6,276 nt of DNA from Thermoplasmata archaeon (GTDB taxonomy: Archaea; Thermoplasmatota; Thermoplasmata; Thermoplasmatales; Thermoplasmataceae): NCBI GenBank assembly GCA_021845325.1, contig JAKBRR010000112.1, forward strand, positions 1 to 6,276. Direction: 5' to 3'. The position numbers and the translations under genes were made by a program. The notes below the pieces were generated by a model that saw only the letters and a list, made by a program, of their open reading frames with translations, had not been told where the DNA came from and searched no databases. Below are positions 6,275-6,276 of the stretch, in pieces; position 1 is the first letter of the stretch, and each line of letters opens with the position of its first letter.

Positions 6275-6276
6275 GA

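Noticed and set aside
1..6276. CRISPR array, tRNA genes, insertion-sequence ends or long direct repeats
   Set aside because: Reading both strands I saw no regularly spaced repeats, no tRNA-like cloverleaf, and no transposase or terminal inverted repeats.

Overview
The window looks archaeal. Three genes carry A/T-rich TATA-like boxes (two are the identical octamer TTTAAATA) centred about 25-28 nt before the start codon and no Shine-Dalgarno, which is the leaderless layout common in archaea. The coding content also fits: an archaeal-style NurA-HerA pair and a tRNA-guanine transglycosylase-like protein. The DNA is A+T-rich, arginine is mostly AGA/AGG and isoleucine is often ATA. A thermoplasmatal euryarchaeon or one of its mobile elements would fit, but that placement is inference only.

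Layout. Positions 1-2456 (+) hold a tight two-gene operon: the C-terminal part of a NurA-family nuclease (its 5' end lies beyond the left edge) followed 2 nt later by a HerA-family hexameric DNA-translocase ATPase. Positions 2518-3663 (+) encode a TGT/DpdA-like base-exchange domain fused to a DUF6884-type domain, with its own promoter. Positions 3688-4095 (+) encode a small protein resembling a degenerate PD-(D/E)XK nuclease fold, also with its own promoter. Positions 4216-5070 (+) encode a protein I do not recognise, preceded by a purine-rich leader with a clear Shine-Dalgarno. Positions 5067-5954 (-) encode an unrecognised protein with two N-terminal membrane helices; it converges on the previous gene with a 4-nt tail-to-tail overlap. 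Positions 5955-6142 are intergenic and contain a palindrome beside the membrane-protein promoter and an oligo-T terminator. At 6143-6274 (-) lies the C-terminal end of a further gene cut by the right edge.

Possible joint function. NurA and HerA act together as a translocase-nuclease that resects or degrades DNA ends. DpdA proteins insert 7-deazaguanines (preQ0 derivatives) into DNA, and in bacterial dpd islands they occur beside helicases, ATPases and nucleases that form a modification-restriction system. Archaea already make preQ0 for archaeosine, so a DpdA-like enzyme here would have a substrate. The set NurA-HerA + TGT-DUF6884 + PD-(D/E)XK-like protein is therefore a plausible archaeal DNA modification/defence or mobile-element module. 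The sequence supports the parts individually; the link between them rests on adjacency alone.
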